From Eubacteriales Family XIII. Incertae Sedis bacterium (GTDB lineage Bacteria > Bacillota > Clostridia > Peptostreptococcales > Anaerovoracaceae): a stretch of DNA of 5,826 nt. The notes below the pieces were generated by a model. The model searched no databases. It worked only from the letters and a program-made list of their open reading frames with translations, and was not told the DNA's origin. The position numbers and the translations under genes are program-made. Numbering within the stretch: the stretch's first letter is position 1; the number at the start of each line of letters is the position of its first letter. The stretch lies in NCBI GenBank assembly GCA_031290715.1, contig JAITNA010000208.1, positions 1 through 5,826 on the forward strand. Direction: 5' to 3'. Below, piece by piece: positions 1 to 5,328 of the stretch.

Positions 1-306
1 TTGCCGGCCGGCGGACCATGAGCCCTCGTACGACCAACCGTCGGGCTTCGTGAATACCCCCTCGCCCGTGATCGCGCCCGCCGCAAACATTCCTTTGAAC
101 ACGCCGCCGTTTTGATCGATGAACATCCCGTTCCCCTCAGGAAGCCCGTTCTTGAAACCGCCTTCATAACGCCAGCCGAACGTCGAGGTGAAAACGCCCG
201 GGCCCGTATAGTCGCCGGCTCTGAAATTGCCTTCGTAGATATCGCCGTTTTCGTACACAATGCGCCCGGTCCCGTTGAACTCCCCGTCCAGGATCGTCCC
301 CGTGAA
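1..306 (-). repeat. Coding tandem repeats, 69-bp period (MORN units)
   Basis: Four complete 69-bp units (23 codons) and part of a fifth encode MORN hairpins. The protein register is exact with no insertion or deletion between units. DNA identity between units is low, so the repeats are old and conserved at protein level, not recent copies. Confidence 0.8.
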
Positions 307-459
307 CAAATCGCCGAAAGGGTCTTCCATATCCTCGACCTCGTATACATTATGAAATCCGACGACGCCGAGCGCGAAAAGCGCGCAAAACAACATCGCC
401 GCAATCAGGATGGCCGCAAAAACCGCCTTGAATACTTTGCTCAATATGCCCGCGTTCAA
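1..459 (-). CDS. Membrane-anchored MORN-repeat protein, 3' end beyond window
   Basis: The frame is open from a TTG start at 459 to base 1, giving 153 residues with no stop, so the C-terminus is missing. Residues about 10-34 form one hydrophobic segment (signal anchor or uncleaved signal; C25 has no lipobox before it). From residue 52 the protein consists of MORN repeats in exact 23-residue register: units start at 52, 75, 98, 121 and 144, the last three full starts reading YEG, YEG and FKG, followed by YEGSW. Each unit has the GxG turn and a closing NGD/DGW-type motif. The MORN fold is a row of beta-hairpins known in scaffolds and lipid-associated proteins; what this one binds is unknown. TTG is preferred because a TAG at 483-481 blocks any start further upstream and a purine-rich site precedes it; TTG at 444 is the alternative. 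It lies 82 bases after the acyltransferase, probably in the same operon, so an envelope role is inferred. Family assignment is firm; function is not. Confidence 0.85.
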   Translation of the reverse strand, partial: MNAGILSKVFKAVFAAILIAAMLFCALFALGVVGFHNVYEVEDMEDPFGDLFTGTILDGEFNGTGRIVYENGDIYEGNFRAGDYTGPGVFTSTFGWRYEGGFKNGLPEGNGMFIDQNGGVFKGMFAAGAITGEGVFTKPDGWSYEGSWSAGRQ

Positions 460-470
460 CTGTTCAAAAC

Positions 471-482
471 CCTCTCTCCCCT
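471..482 (-). promoter_or_regulatory. Ribosome binding site for the TTG-started MORN gene
   Basis: On the minus strand the bases read AGGGGAGAGAGG, 11 nt before the TTG at 459. It is the only purine-rich site between the upstream in-frame stop (483-481) and the first codons, so it decides the start. The spacing is slightly long and the start codon is weak, suggesting modest translation. Confidence 0.5.
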
Positions 483-488
483 ATTGTT

Positions 489-530
489 ACGATTCAGACA
501 GGAACGCCTATTTGCCCATGTCTGAATCGT
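489..530. other. 12-bp perfect inverted repeat, 18-nt loop, in an operon gap
   Basis: ACGATTCAGACA at 489-500 is the exact reverse complement of TGTCTGAATCGT at 519-530. It fills most of the gap between the acyltransferase stop (542) and the MORN start (459). No T-run follows in the direction of transcription, so it is not a normal intrinsic terminator. On the minus strand an AGGAGG-like purine stretch (531-538) lies just before the 5' arm. It could be an mRNA-stabilising or processing stem, or an operator for a dimeric protein. The sequence cannot tell these apart. Confidence 0.7.
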
Positions 531-541
531 TCCCTCCTATT

Positions 542-2710
542 CTATTTCCCCGGTTTCTTCCCCGCTTGCGTGATCGCCTGTGCGACGCAATTGGCAAAAA
601 TCTGCTTGGAATCCGCGGTATGCATATGCAGCCCGTCCGGCGCAAGCAGCTCCCGATGGTCGCGGATCGCCGCGTCCCAATCGGCGACCGTTACAAAAGG
701 ATATTCGTCCGGAAGCGTGCGGATGAATTCCGCCATTTCCACCATATAGTCCTTGCCGTACGGCGTTACAAAGATGATCCGGCGCCCTTTCGGCAAGACC
801 TCGATCGTTTCGTATATCTTGTCGATGGTGAAATTTTGTACATTCGTCGCAAGGGCCACGACGACATACTCCCCGAGTGTGCCGCTGTTTTCGTACTGTT
901 CGACCAAGCCGGGGGCCGCGCCCATATTGCGCGATTCCACGGCGTCCACGAGGACAGAGCCGAGCGTTTCCTGAATCTGCGCCGCCGCGCCGAGCGCCAC
1001 GCTGTCGCCGATTAATGTAATATTCGCCCCGCCCGGCGGGCGGATGGGGACGACGGGCCCCTCCGGGTCGTCCCGCTGATCCGCATTTTTCGCGTCAAGC
1101 TGCTCCTGCTCCTGTTCCGCTTCGAGCGCTTCGCGCTCCGCCCGCGCCGTGGGGGTTTCCGGCAAACTGCCCTCGGCGGCATGGAACAAAACAGGATTCA
1201 TTTCCAGGCCGCTCAGATACGCGTCATACTCGTCCATCTTCCAGATATTCAAAAGCACCTGCTGATGTTTGAAATCATCCTCGATGAAAGTTTTGTCCGG
1301 CGCCGACCAGAGGGCGCAGACGCTCCCGCCCGTCAAGAAGACGACCGCGCAGACCAAAACGACGGCTGCCCTGCTTCGCCGCCGGCGCAACTGCCGCGAA
1401 GCATGCTGTGACTGCCGTGACTGCCCCGCCCGCGGCTGCACAGGCTGCCCGGACTGCCCGGATGTTCGAGGCGAATCCGGCATTTGCCCGGATGTTCGAG
1501 GCGAATCCGGCGCTTGCCCGGATGCCCGCGGCGAAGCCGGCGATTGCTCCGGCGCTTGTCCGGGCGCCCGCGGCGAAGCGGGCGCTTTTTTCGCGCGGGC
1601 GGCGGGTTTCCACTCAAAGCAGCGATAAGATATTTCCGCAAGCAATATCGTCAAAATGACCGTAGGGATTACATAAGCGGCCTTCGGCGCGTCCGGCGGG
1701 AACGGCCCCGTACCGTTCTGCGCCATCTGTTTCAGGATATTGTACACAGGCCAGTGAAACAGGTAAATGCTGTACGAGCGCTTGCCGATCATCCCGATCA
1801 GCGGAATTTCGCGGAAATGAACGCTGTGCTGCAGACAAAGGAGCATATACAGCATGACCGCGGTCAAAGCCGAAGCCGTGAGAATCCCCCAGCGGTAGGT
1901 GTCCGGGTCCGAGAACGACAGGATACGGGCAAGACTGATGAACAAGACGATCGAAACGGCCAAAAGCGCGGCGCTGAACGGCGCCGGCATCCGCTTTGTT
2001 TTCAGGCGCAGCCCCGTCAGCGCGCCGAGCACGGAGCCGATCATGAGCGGATAAAGCCGCGAGGTCGTCGCGTAGTAGGCCGGCGACGGGTCCGCGGCCC
2101 CGCCTTGCAGCGCCTGCATATGGAAGTAGGCGAGTATCCCAAAAACCGCGGCAAGAACGGCCAAAAAGCGCGCGGCGGCGCGGCGGCGTTCCTCAAAGCC
2201 CGCGGCGACTCTGCCCCCCGCCCCTTTTCCGAAGATTCGGTACAGCACGGCGGCCGCAATGCCCCAGATGATGTAATACTGCATCTCGACGGCCAATGTC
2301 CACGTATGCACGAAAAAATGCGGCAAAAACTGATCTTCATAGGATTGCCCGGCCGTGATTTCATAATAATTCGTGACCCAGCCGAACACCGCCGCCGCCT
2401 GTGAGCGGATGCCGACGCGAAAATCCGCGGAGATCAGGAAAGCCGCGCTCAGCGTCACGACGACCATGAACGCACAGGCCGGCAGCAGCCGCCGGATGCG
2501 GCGCGCGAAGAAAGCCGGCAAATTGATATACCCCTTCTCCCGATATTCCGCGGCGAACAGCCCCGTTACCAAAAATCCCGAAATCACGAAAAACATATCG
2601 ACGCCGAAAAACCCGCCCGGCAGTACGCCGGAATAGAAATGATAGATCACCACGAGCACAAGGCCGACCGCGCGCAAAGAATTGACCCCTCTGACCTGAA
2701 CGGGACTCAT
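542..2710 (-). CDS. AT3-SGNH O-acyltransferase (OatA-like)
   Basis: A 722-residue integral membrane protein of the two-domain OatA/OafA architecture: an AT3 domain carries acyl groups across the membrane and an extracytoplasmic SGNH domain transfers them to an envelope glycan. AT3 spans residues 1 to about 368 with roughly ten membrane segments. It shows R13-x10-H24, the GVDMFFVISGFL block (36-47), the RRIRRLLPA basic motif (70-78), HTWTLAVEMQYY (135-146; E142 of the VExQ motif) and SYSIYLFHWP (312-321). A Pro/Ser/Gly/Gln-rich linker (376-440) precedes another membrane segment (448-468) and an acidic, charged stretch (518-550). The SGNH domain (563-722) has GDS570 and D692-G-L-H695, matching the Ser/Asp/His triad; block III reads ATN (621-623), not GTN. 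The ATG at 2710 was chosen over a longer open frame because it has AGGAGA 4 nt upstream, overlaps the nusB stop as ATGA, and begins directly before the AT3 motif. Peptidoglycan is the likeliest acceptor, but secondary polymers or exopolysaccharide are possible. Confidence 0.9.
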   Translation of the reverse strand: MSPVQVRGVNSLRAVGLVLVVIYHFYSGVLPGGFFGVDMFFVISGFLVTGLFAAEYREKGYINLPAFFARRIRRLLPACAFMVVVTLSAAFLISADFRVGIRSQAAAVFGWVTNYYEITAGQSYEDQFLPHFFVHTWTLAVEMQYYIIWGIAAAVLYRIFGKGAGGRVAAGFEERRRAAARFLAVLAAVFGILAYFHMQALQGGAADPSPAYYATTSRLYPLMIGSVLGALTGLRLKTKRMPAPFSAALLAVSIVLFISLARILSFSDPDTYRWGILTASALTAVMLYMLLCLQHSVHFREIPLIGMIGKRSYSIYLFHWPVYNILKQMAQNGTGPFPPDAPKAAYVIPTVILTILLAEISYRCFEWKPAARAKKAPASPRAPGQAPEQSPASPRASGQAPDSPRTSGQMPDSPRTSGQSGQPVQPRAGQSRQSQHASRQLRRRRSRAAVVLVCAVVFLTGGSVCALWSAPDKTFIEDDFKHQQVLLNIWKMDEYDAYLSGLEMNPVLFHAAEGSLPETPTARAEREALEAEQEQEQLDAKNADQRDDPEGPVVPIRPPGGANITLIGDSVALGAAAQIQETLGSVLVDAVESRNMGAAPGLVEQYENSGTLGEYVVVALATNVQNFTIDKIYETIEVLPKGRRIIFVTPYGKDYMVEMAEFIRTLPDEYPFVTVADWDAAIRDHRELLAPDGLHMHTADSKQIFANCVAQAITQAGKKPGK
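1461..1582 (-). repeat. In-frame 30-bp tandem repeats encoding the AT3-SGNH linker
   Basis: Units at 1461-1490 and 1491-1520 differ at only two bases; 1521-1550 is more diverged, and a fourth copy lies at about 1553-1582 after a small in-frame shift. They encode a ten-residue unit of the type SPR(T/A)SGQ(A/M)PD (about residues 376-419). The period is a multiple of three, so gain or loss of a unit would change linker length without a frameshift. Confidence 0.85.
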
Positions 2711-3207
2711 GGGATCTCCTTGCTGCGAATGATCTGTCCCAGTACGCCGTTGATGAACGCGGCGGATTTTTCCGTGCCGTATTTTTTGGCCATCACGACC
2801 GCTTCGTTGACGGAAATGCTGTCGCTGATGTCGTCCATATAGCAAATCTCCGCGACCGCCAACCTCAAAATGGAAAGGTCGACCGTGCTCATGCGGCGTA
2901 CAGACCACTTCTCGCTTGCCTCGCCGATGATGTCGTCGATCACGCCCACATGCTCCGTGAAACAGGACAGCGCCCAGTTGAAATACGACATATCCGGCCG
3001 TTCTTCGACGTTCTTCTCGTCAAACAAACAGCCGGGCGGCGCGTCCGCGGGCGTATCGCCGAGATAGAGGGACGTATCGGCCATGAACTCGTCCTTGGCC
3101 CGCTCGCTATAGTCCCCCGTCGCGCTCATTTGAAAGATGAGCCGCATTAGGAGCTCGCGGGTTTTCTTGCGGTATGTCGTTTTTTTCACCGGTGCAGTCT
3201 TTTTCAT
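2707..3207 (-). CDS. nusB: Transcription antitermination factor NusB
   Basis: NusB pairs with NusE (ribosomal protein S10) on boxA RNA and supports antitermination in rRNA operons; it is cytoplasmic. The 166 residues show the family pattern: RKKTRELLMRLIFQM near the N-terminus (13-27), then the C-terminal core with W101, the RRMSTVDLSILRLAVAEI region (104-121), SVNEAVVMAKKYGT (132-145) and FINGVLG (151-157). It is longer than typical NusB (about 130-150 residues), with a Lys-rich extension of about 12 residues and a Pro/Gly-rich insertion near 50-73. An in-frame TAG at 3237-3235 excludes an ATG further upstream. No Shine-Dalgarno site precedes the ATG. Instead the ATG overlaps the stop of a mini-ORF (ATGA), suggesting initiation by coupling. 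The gene follows asp23/yqhY, a common Bacillota arrangement, but leads into an acyltransferase, not folD or xseA. Confidence 0.95.
   Translation of the reverse strand: MKKTAPVKKTTYRKKTRELLMRLIFQMSATGDYSERAKDEFMADTSLYLGDTPADAPPGCLFDEKNVEERPDMSYFNWALSCFTEHVGVIDDIIGEASEKWSVRRMSTVDLSILRLAVAEICYMDDISDSISVNEAVVMAKKYGTEKSAAFINGVLGQIIRSKEIP
2715..2720 (-). promoter_or_regulatory. Ribosome binding site fixing the acyltransferase start
   Basis: AGGAGA on the minus strand ends 4 nt before the ATG at 2710. It lies inside the last codons of nusB, whose TGA (2709-2707) overlaps the ATG. This supports coupled translation and excludes the longer upstream reading of the same frame, which would overlap nusB by about 200 bases. 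Confidence 0.8.
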
Positions 3208-3251
3208 AATTTTGCGTTCATAGAGTTTGCGTTCCTATGTTTTGCGCTCAT
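3204..3251 (-). CDS. Possible 15-codon mini-ORF coupled to nusB
   Basis: The frame reads MSAKHRNANSMNAKL and stop. Its ATG overlaps the TGA of a four-codon ORF (MSAK, 3262-3248), whose own ATG overlaps the asp23 stop (3261-3259). Its TGA (3206-3204) overlaps the nusB ATG. It carries no Shine-Dalgarno at its first codon, but AGGAA lies 10 nt before its internal ATG at 3221. The peptide is a product of the local GCAAA repeats and has no recognisable domain. A role, if any, is more likely to be passing ribosomes from asp23 to nusB than making a functional peptide. Confidence 0.2.
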   Translation of the reverse strand: MSAKHRNANSMNAKL

Positions 3252-3272
3252 TTTGCGCTCATGCAGTTTGCG
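3204..3272 (-). repeat. Short degenerate tandem array at the asp23-nusB junction
   Basis: On the minus strand CGCAAA occurs five times, ending at plus positions 3267, 3252, 3241, 3226 and 3211, with spacings of 15, 11, 15 and 15 bases. Most copies sit in the context GA(A/G)CGCAAA, followed by CAT, TAT or ATG. The array starts within the last codons of asp23 and ends at the nusB ATG, so it looks like slippage duplication of the stop/start junction. Confidence 0.7.
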
Positions 3273-3654
3273 AATCGCCGCTATGTACCCCCTGTACATG
3301 GATGTTGACGCCCTTGATTTTGATATCGGCTGTGCGGGCCAGCCCCTCCGTTACCCGTTTTTGGACATTCCACGCGACCTCGGGGATTTTTGTCCCAAAC
3401 TCCACCACAAGGAAAATATCGATCGAATACCCGTCGTTTTCGTCCTCGCTGACGCGGACGCCCCGTATCTTGTTTTCGCGGCCCAGTACCTTGCTCGTGA
3501 GCGCCGCCGCCGAAAGATTGCCGCCGAGCCCGAACACGCCCTCCACAGACGACGCGGCTTCGCTGACGTATGCGGCGATCACCTCGCTTGCGATCCGGAC
3601 CTCGCCATAGCCGTTTTCCTTATTGTTTTCCTTTTCGTTTTTCTCATTGCCCAT
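3259..3654 (-). CDS. Asp23/Gls24 family protein (YqhY-like)
   Basis: A 131-residue protein of the Asp23 (DUF322) family, which includes the alkaline shock protein Asp23, Gls24 and YqhY. After a charged low-complexity tail (residues 1-15, rich in Asn, Glu and Lys), the domain runs from about 17 to 125: GEVRIASEVIAAYVSEAASSVEGV (17-40), the glycine turn GLGGN (42-46), then IRGVRV, IDIFLVVEFG, VAWNVQKRV and IKIKGVNIHVQGV. No signal peptide or membrane segment is seen. Family members act at the membrane or envelope through partners, and YqhY has been linked to control of fatty-acid precursor synthesis; the exact role here is not deducible. Position just before nusB is the standard yqhY context and supports orthology. 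The ATG at 3654 lies 2 nt after the stop of a leader ORF, and the GGGGAGGGG upstream is spaced 11 nt away, longer than optimal. Its stop begins an ATGA chain into nusB. Confidence 0.9.
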   Translation of the reverse strand: MGNEKNEKENNKENGYGEVRIASEVIAAYVSEAASSVEGVFGLGGNLSAAALTSKVLGRENKIRGVRVSEDENDGYSIDIFLVVEFGTKIPEVAWNVQKRVTEGLARTADIKIKGVNIHVQGVHSGDSQTA

Positions 3655-3731
3655 ACTCAGGCCGTCCCCTCCCCATCCTTATTATCCGGATCGTTTTTCC
3701 CATTGCCCATACTCGGGCCGTCCCCTCCCCA
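3618..3731 (-). repeat. Tandem duplication of the asp23 translation start region
   Basis: Two adjacent copies of a 55-58 bp unit, 3618-3675 and 3677-3731. The core (3635-3675 against 3691-3731) is 41 bases with two differences; the remainder matches around a small indel (CCTTATT followed by TCC in both). Each copy holds the purine-rich ribosome binding site, an ATG and about a dozen codons. The 56-base offset is not a multiple of three, so the outer start is out of frame with asp23. Confidence 0.9.
3657..3710 (-). CDS. 17-codon leader ORF from a duplicated asp23 start
   Basis: The frame reads MGNGKNDPDNKDGEGTA and stop, resembling the asp23 N-terminus (MGNEKNEKENNKENG). It has its own copy of the GGGGAGGGG ribosome binding sequence 11 nt upstream. 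Its TGA (3659-3657) ends 2 nt before the asp23 ATG, so terminating ribosomes could reinitiate on asp23. The stop depends on one base: 3659 differs from its duplicate partner 3715, making TGA where the outer copy has CGA. It follows the CorC-like gene by 38 bases. It may be translated as a leader; a function for the peptide is not supported. Confidence 0.35.
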   Translation of the reverse strand: MGNGKNDPDNKDGEGTA

Positions 3732-3748
3732 AATTTGCCCGCTTCATT

Positions 3749-5095
3749 TCAGTCCGCCCCCGGATCCTCCGAGCCGTCCGCGTTCATGATCTCCAGCGTC
3801 ACCTTCTCAATGCGGCGGTCCTTCCATGCCTCGACGGTGAACTTGCAGTTGTCGGCGTAGATCACCTGTTTCTCATCGTCCTTCTCGTCCGAAATCTCCC
3901 CGAGCCGGTCAATGAGCAGCCCCCCGATCGTTTCATAATCATTGGATTCCATGCGCAGGCCCAATTCCTCATTGAGATCGTCCAAATAATAATTGCCGTC
4001 GAGCGTGTAGGAATTTTTTGAAATCTTTTCCATCTTCGGCTCGGCATCGTCGTATTCGTCGTCGATATTGCCCATGACCTCCTCGACCAAATCCTCCGTC
4101 GTTACAATGCCCGACAGCCCGCCGTACTCGTCGACGAGAAACGCGATATGGGTCCTGCTCTCCTTCATCTCCTCAAAAAGATCCGCAATGTTCTTGCTCT
4201 CCGGCACGAAGAATGGCTTTTGAAGCAGCTTGCGGACGTTCACCCTGTTGAACCCGACCTTCTTCGCCTGGATGAAGAAATCCTTCATATAGAGCACGCC
4301 CACAATGTCGTCGTTGTCCTTGTCAAAGTACGGCACGCGCGAAAACCGCGTTTTCAGCATCTCGTCCAAATAATCCTCAAGCTTCTCGTTGATATTATTC
4401 ATATAGACATCCGTCCGCGGCGTCATGATCTCATAGGCCAGCTTGTCGTCAAATTCAAACACATTGTCGATCATCTCCTTGCCGGTTTCGTCGATATAGC
4501 CCGTTTCCTGCCCCACCTCGAGGATGGATTTGATCTCCTCCTCCGAATAGATTTCCTCGATTTTGTCGTCCTTGATCCCGAAGAGGTGCAGCACAAACGC
4601 GACCGTCCGCGTCAGCAGCCACACGAATGGGAACATCACCTTCGACACCGCGTTCACAGGCCGGGCCGTTGCGACAGCAATCTTCTCCGGGTGCTGCAGG
4701 GCAATCCGCTTCGGCACGAGTTCCCCAAACACCAGATTGATGAACGCAAGGATGCATGTGATAATAACGACCGCAATCTGCATCGCGTACGGCACACCGG
4801 ATTCGTACAGCACCGCGGAAAACCGTTCCGCAATGCCCGTCGCCGCCGATGCGCTTTGCAGGAATCCCGCCAACGTGATACAAACCTGGATCACGGACAG
4901 AAACCGGTTGGGGTGGCTCATCAACTCGGAAAGCGCCTTCGCGCCCTTGTTCCCGCCCTCCGCGAGATTCTTGATCCGGGACTTGTTGGCCGACACGGTC
5001 GCCATCTCCGCCATGGCAAAAAACGCGTTGATGAGGATCAAAACGATCAACAGCAATATCTGAGGCAGGTACGATCCTCCGGGATCGGGGTCCAT
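3749..5095 (-). CDS. CorC/HlyC (CNNM-type) transporter-family protein with CBS domains
   Basis: A 448-residue membrane protein of the hemolysin C/CorC family, now linked to Mg2+ efflux or divalent cation homeostasis (CNNM, MpfA relatives). The DUF21 transmembrane domain covers residues about 10-175, with hydrophobic segments near 10-35, 65-85, 104-128 and 150-172 and the family motif FGELVPKR (123-130). A linker with the SEEEIKSILEVGQ motif (184-196) leads to a CBS pair: IMTPRTDV (223-230) opens CBS1, and DEYGGLSGIVTTEDLVEEVMG (322-342) closes CBS2. The C-terminal CorC_HlyC domain follows (about 355-440). Length and order are normal for the family. CBS pairs bind adenine nucleotides and regulate the transporter. 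The ATG was chosen because an in-frame TAA at about 5117 excludes upstream starts; AAAGGAG lies 13 nt ahead, a long spacing. It is the first gene after the palindromic repeat and probably heads the operon. Substrate is inferred from the family only. Confidence 0.93.
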   Translation of the reverse strand: MDPDPGGSYLPQILLLIVLILINAFFAMAEMATVSANKSRIKNLAEGGNKGAKALSELMSHPNRFLSVIQVCITLAGFLQSASAATGIAERFSAVLYESGVPYAMQIAVVIITCILAFINLVFGELVPKRIALQHPEKIAVATARPVNAVSKVMFPFVWLLTRTVAFVLHLFGIKDDKIEEIYSEEEIKSILEVGQETGYIDETGKEMIDNVFEFDDKLAYEIMTPRTDVYMNNINEKLEDYLDEMLKTRFSRVPYFDKDNDDIVGVLYMKDFFIQAKKVGFNRVNVRKLLQKPFFVPESKNIADLFEEMKESRTHIAFLVDEYGGLSGIVTTEDLVEEVMGNIDDEYDDAEPKMEKISKNSYTLDGNYYLDDLNEELGLRMESNDYETIGGLLIDRLGEISDEKDDEKQVIYADNCKFTVEAWKDRRIEKVTLEIMNADGSEDPGAD

Positions 5096-5108
5096 AATTT
5101 CTAAAACG

Positions 5109-5115
5109 CTCCTTT
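5109..5115 (-). promoter_or_regulatory. Ribosome binding site for the CorC/HlyC gene
   Basis: AAAGGAG on the minus strand, 13 nt before the ATG at 5095. It is a strong core at a long distance. A second GGAGG occurs just inside the gene (about codons 6-7), so a slightly later start is possible, though no ATG follows it closely. Confidence 0.5.
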
Positions 5116-5130
5116 ACACAACAATACTTA

Positions 5131-5289
5131 GGAACAGTTAAATGATAACCTACGCATTTCACTTGTCTTTTTTCCGACATGCTGCGTTGGCAGAACCCGC
5201 TGATACCACCAGTATCAACGGAACCTGCCGCCTTGCCTGCCGAAAAAAATCCTGCGTGAAATTTGCGCAATTTATCATTTAACTGCTCC
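5131..5289. repeat. 159-bp palindromic, MITE-like element
   Basis: The outer arms 5131-5148 (GGAACAGTTAAATGATAA) and 5272-5289 are inverted repeats matching at 17 of 18 bases. Inner pairs are arranged symmetrically: ATTTCAC with GTGAAAT, TTTTTTCCG with CGAAAAAAA, GGCAG (5189-5193) with CTGCC (5225-5229), and TGATAC (5201-5206) with GTATCA (5212-5217) around a CACCA loop. All pairs centre on about 5209-5210. TTA flanks both ends (5128-5130 and 5290-5292), a possible target duplication. No protein is encoded. This looks like a miniature inverted-repeat transposable element or a large REP-type hairpin; confirmation requires further copies in the genome. Confidence 0.75.
5142..5169 (-). promoter_or_regulatory. 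Weak candidate promoter for the CorC/HlyC operon, inside the palindrome arm
   Basis: On the minus strand, AAGACA (5169-5164, four of six against TTGACA) and TATCAT (5147-5142, five of six against TATAAT) are separated by 16 bases. Transcription would start near 5135, about 40 nt before the ATG. The -10 lies within the terminal inverted repeat, so the element may supply the promoter. Matches of this quality can arise by chance. Confidence 0.25.
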
Positions 5290-5328
5290 TTACTATCCAA
5301 CAATTCTATCACCCTTGCCGCGCTTTGT

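Noticed and set aside
456..540. Short reading frame through the inverted repeat ending TTGA at the MORN start
   Set aside because: It has only ATT, CTG or a very late TTG as possible starts. The stop overlapping the TTG is probably coincidence, unlike the ATGA joints around nusB.
1440..1590. CRISPR-like array
   Set aside because: The 30-bp units are contiguous without spacers and translate in frame into the acyltransferase linker.
1484..2404. 306-codon plus-strand frame opposite the acyltransferase
   Set aside because: Very Arg-rich, no recognisable motif and no ribosome site; it is an antisense shadow of the AT3 region.
2711..2908. 66-codon N-terminal extension of the acyltransferase frame
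   Set aside because: It lies entirely within nusB, has a non-membrane Arg/His-rich composition, and a good ribosome site precedes the ATG at 2710.
4148..5104. Long open frame on the plus strand opposite the CorC/HlyC gene
   Set aside because: Its product is rich in His, Arg and Leu with no domain, typical of the reverse strand of a GC-rich gene. The minus-strand frame carries clear DUF21 and CBS motifs.
5160..5260. The palindrome as an intrinsic terminator for the flavin reductase gene
   Set aside because: The central stem is interrupted by bulges and no T-run directly follows the closing arm on the minus strand, so it does not match a standard terminator.
4455..5312. 285-codon minus-strand frame running from the palindrome into the CorC/HlyC gene
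   Set aside because: It is the shifted frame of the same gene, with no domain similarity; the correct frame shows continuous family motifs, so no frameshift is needed.
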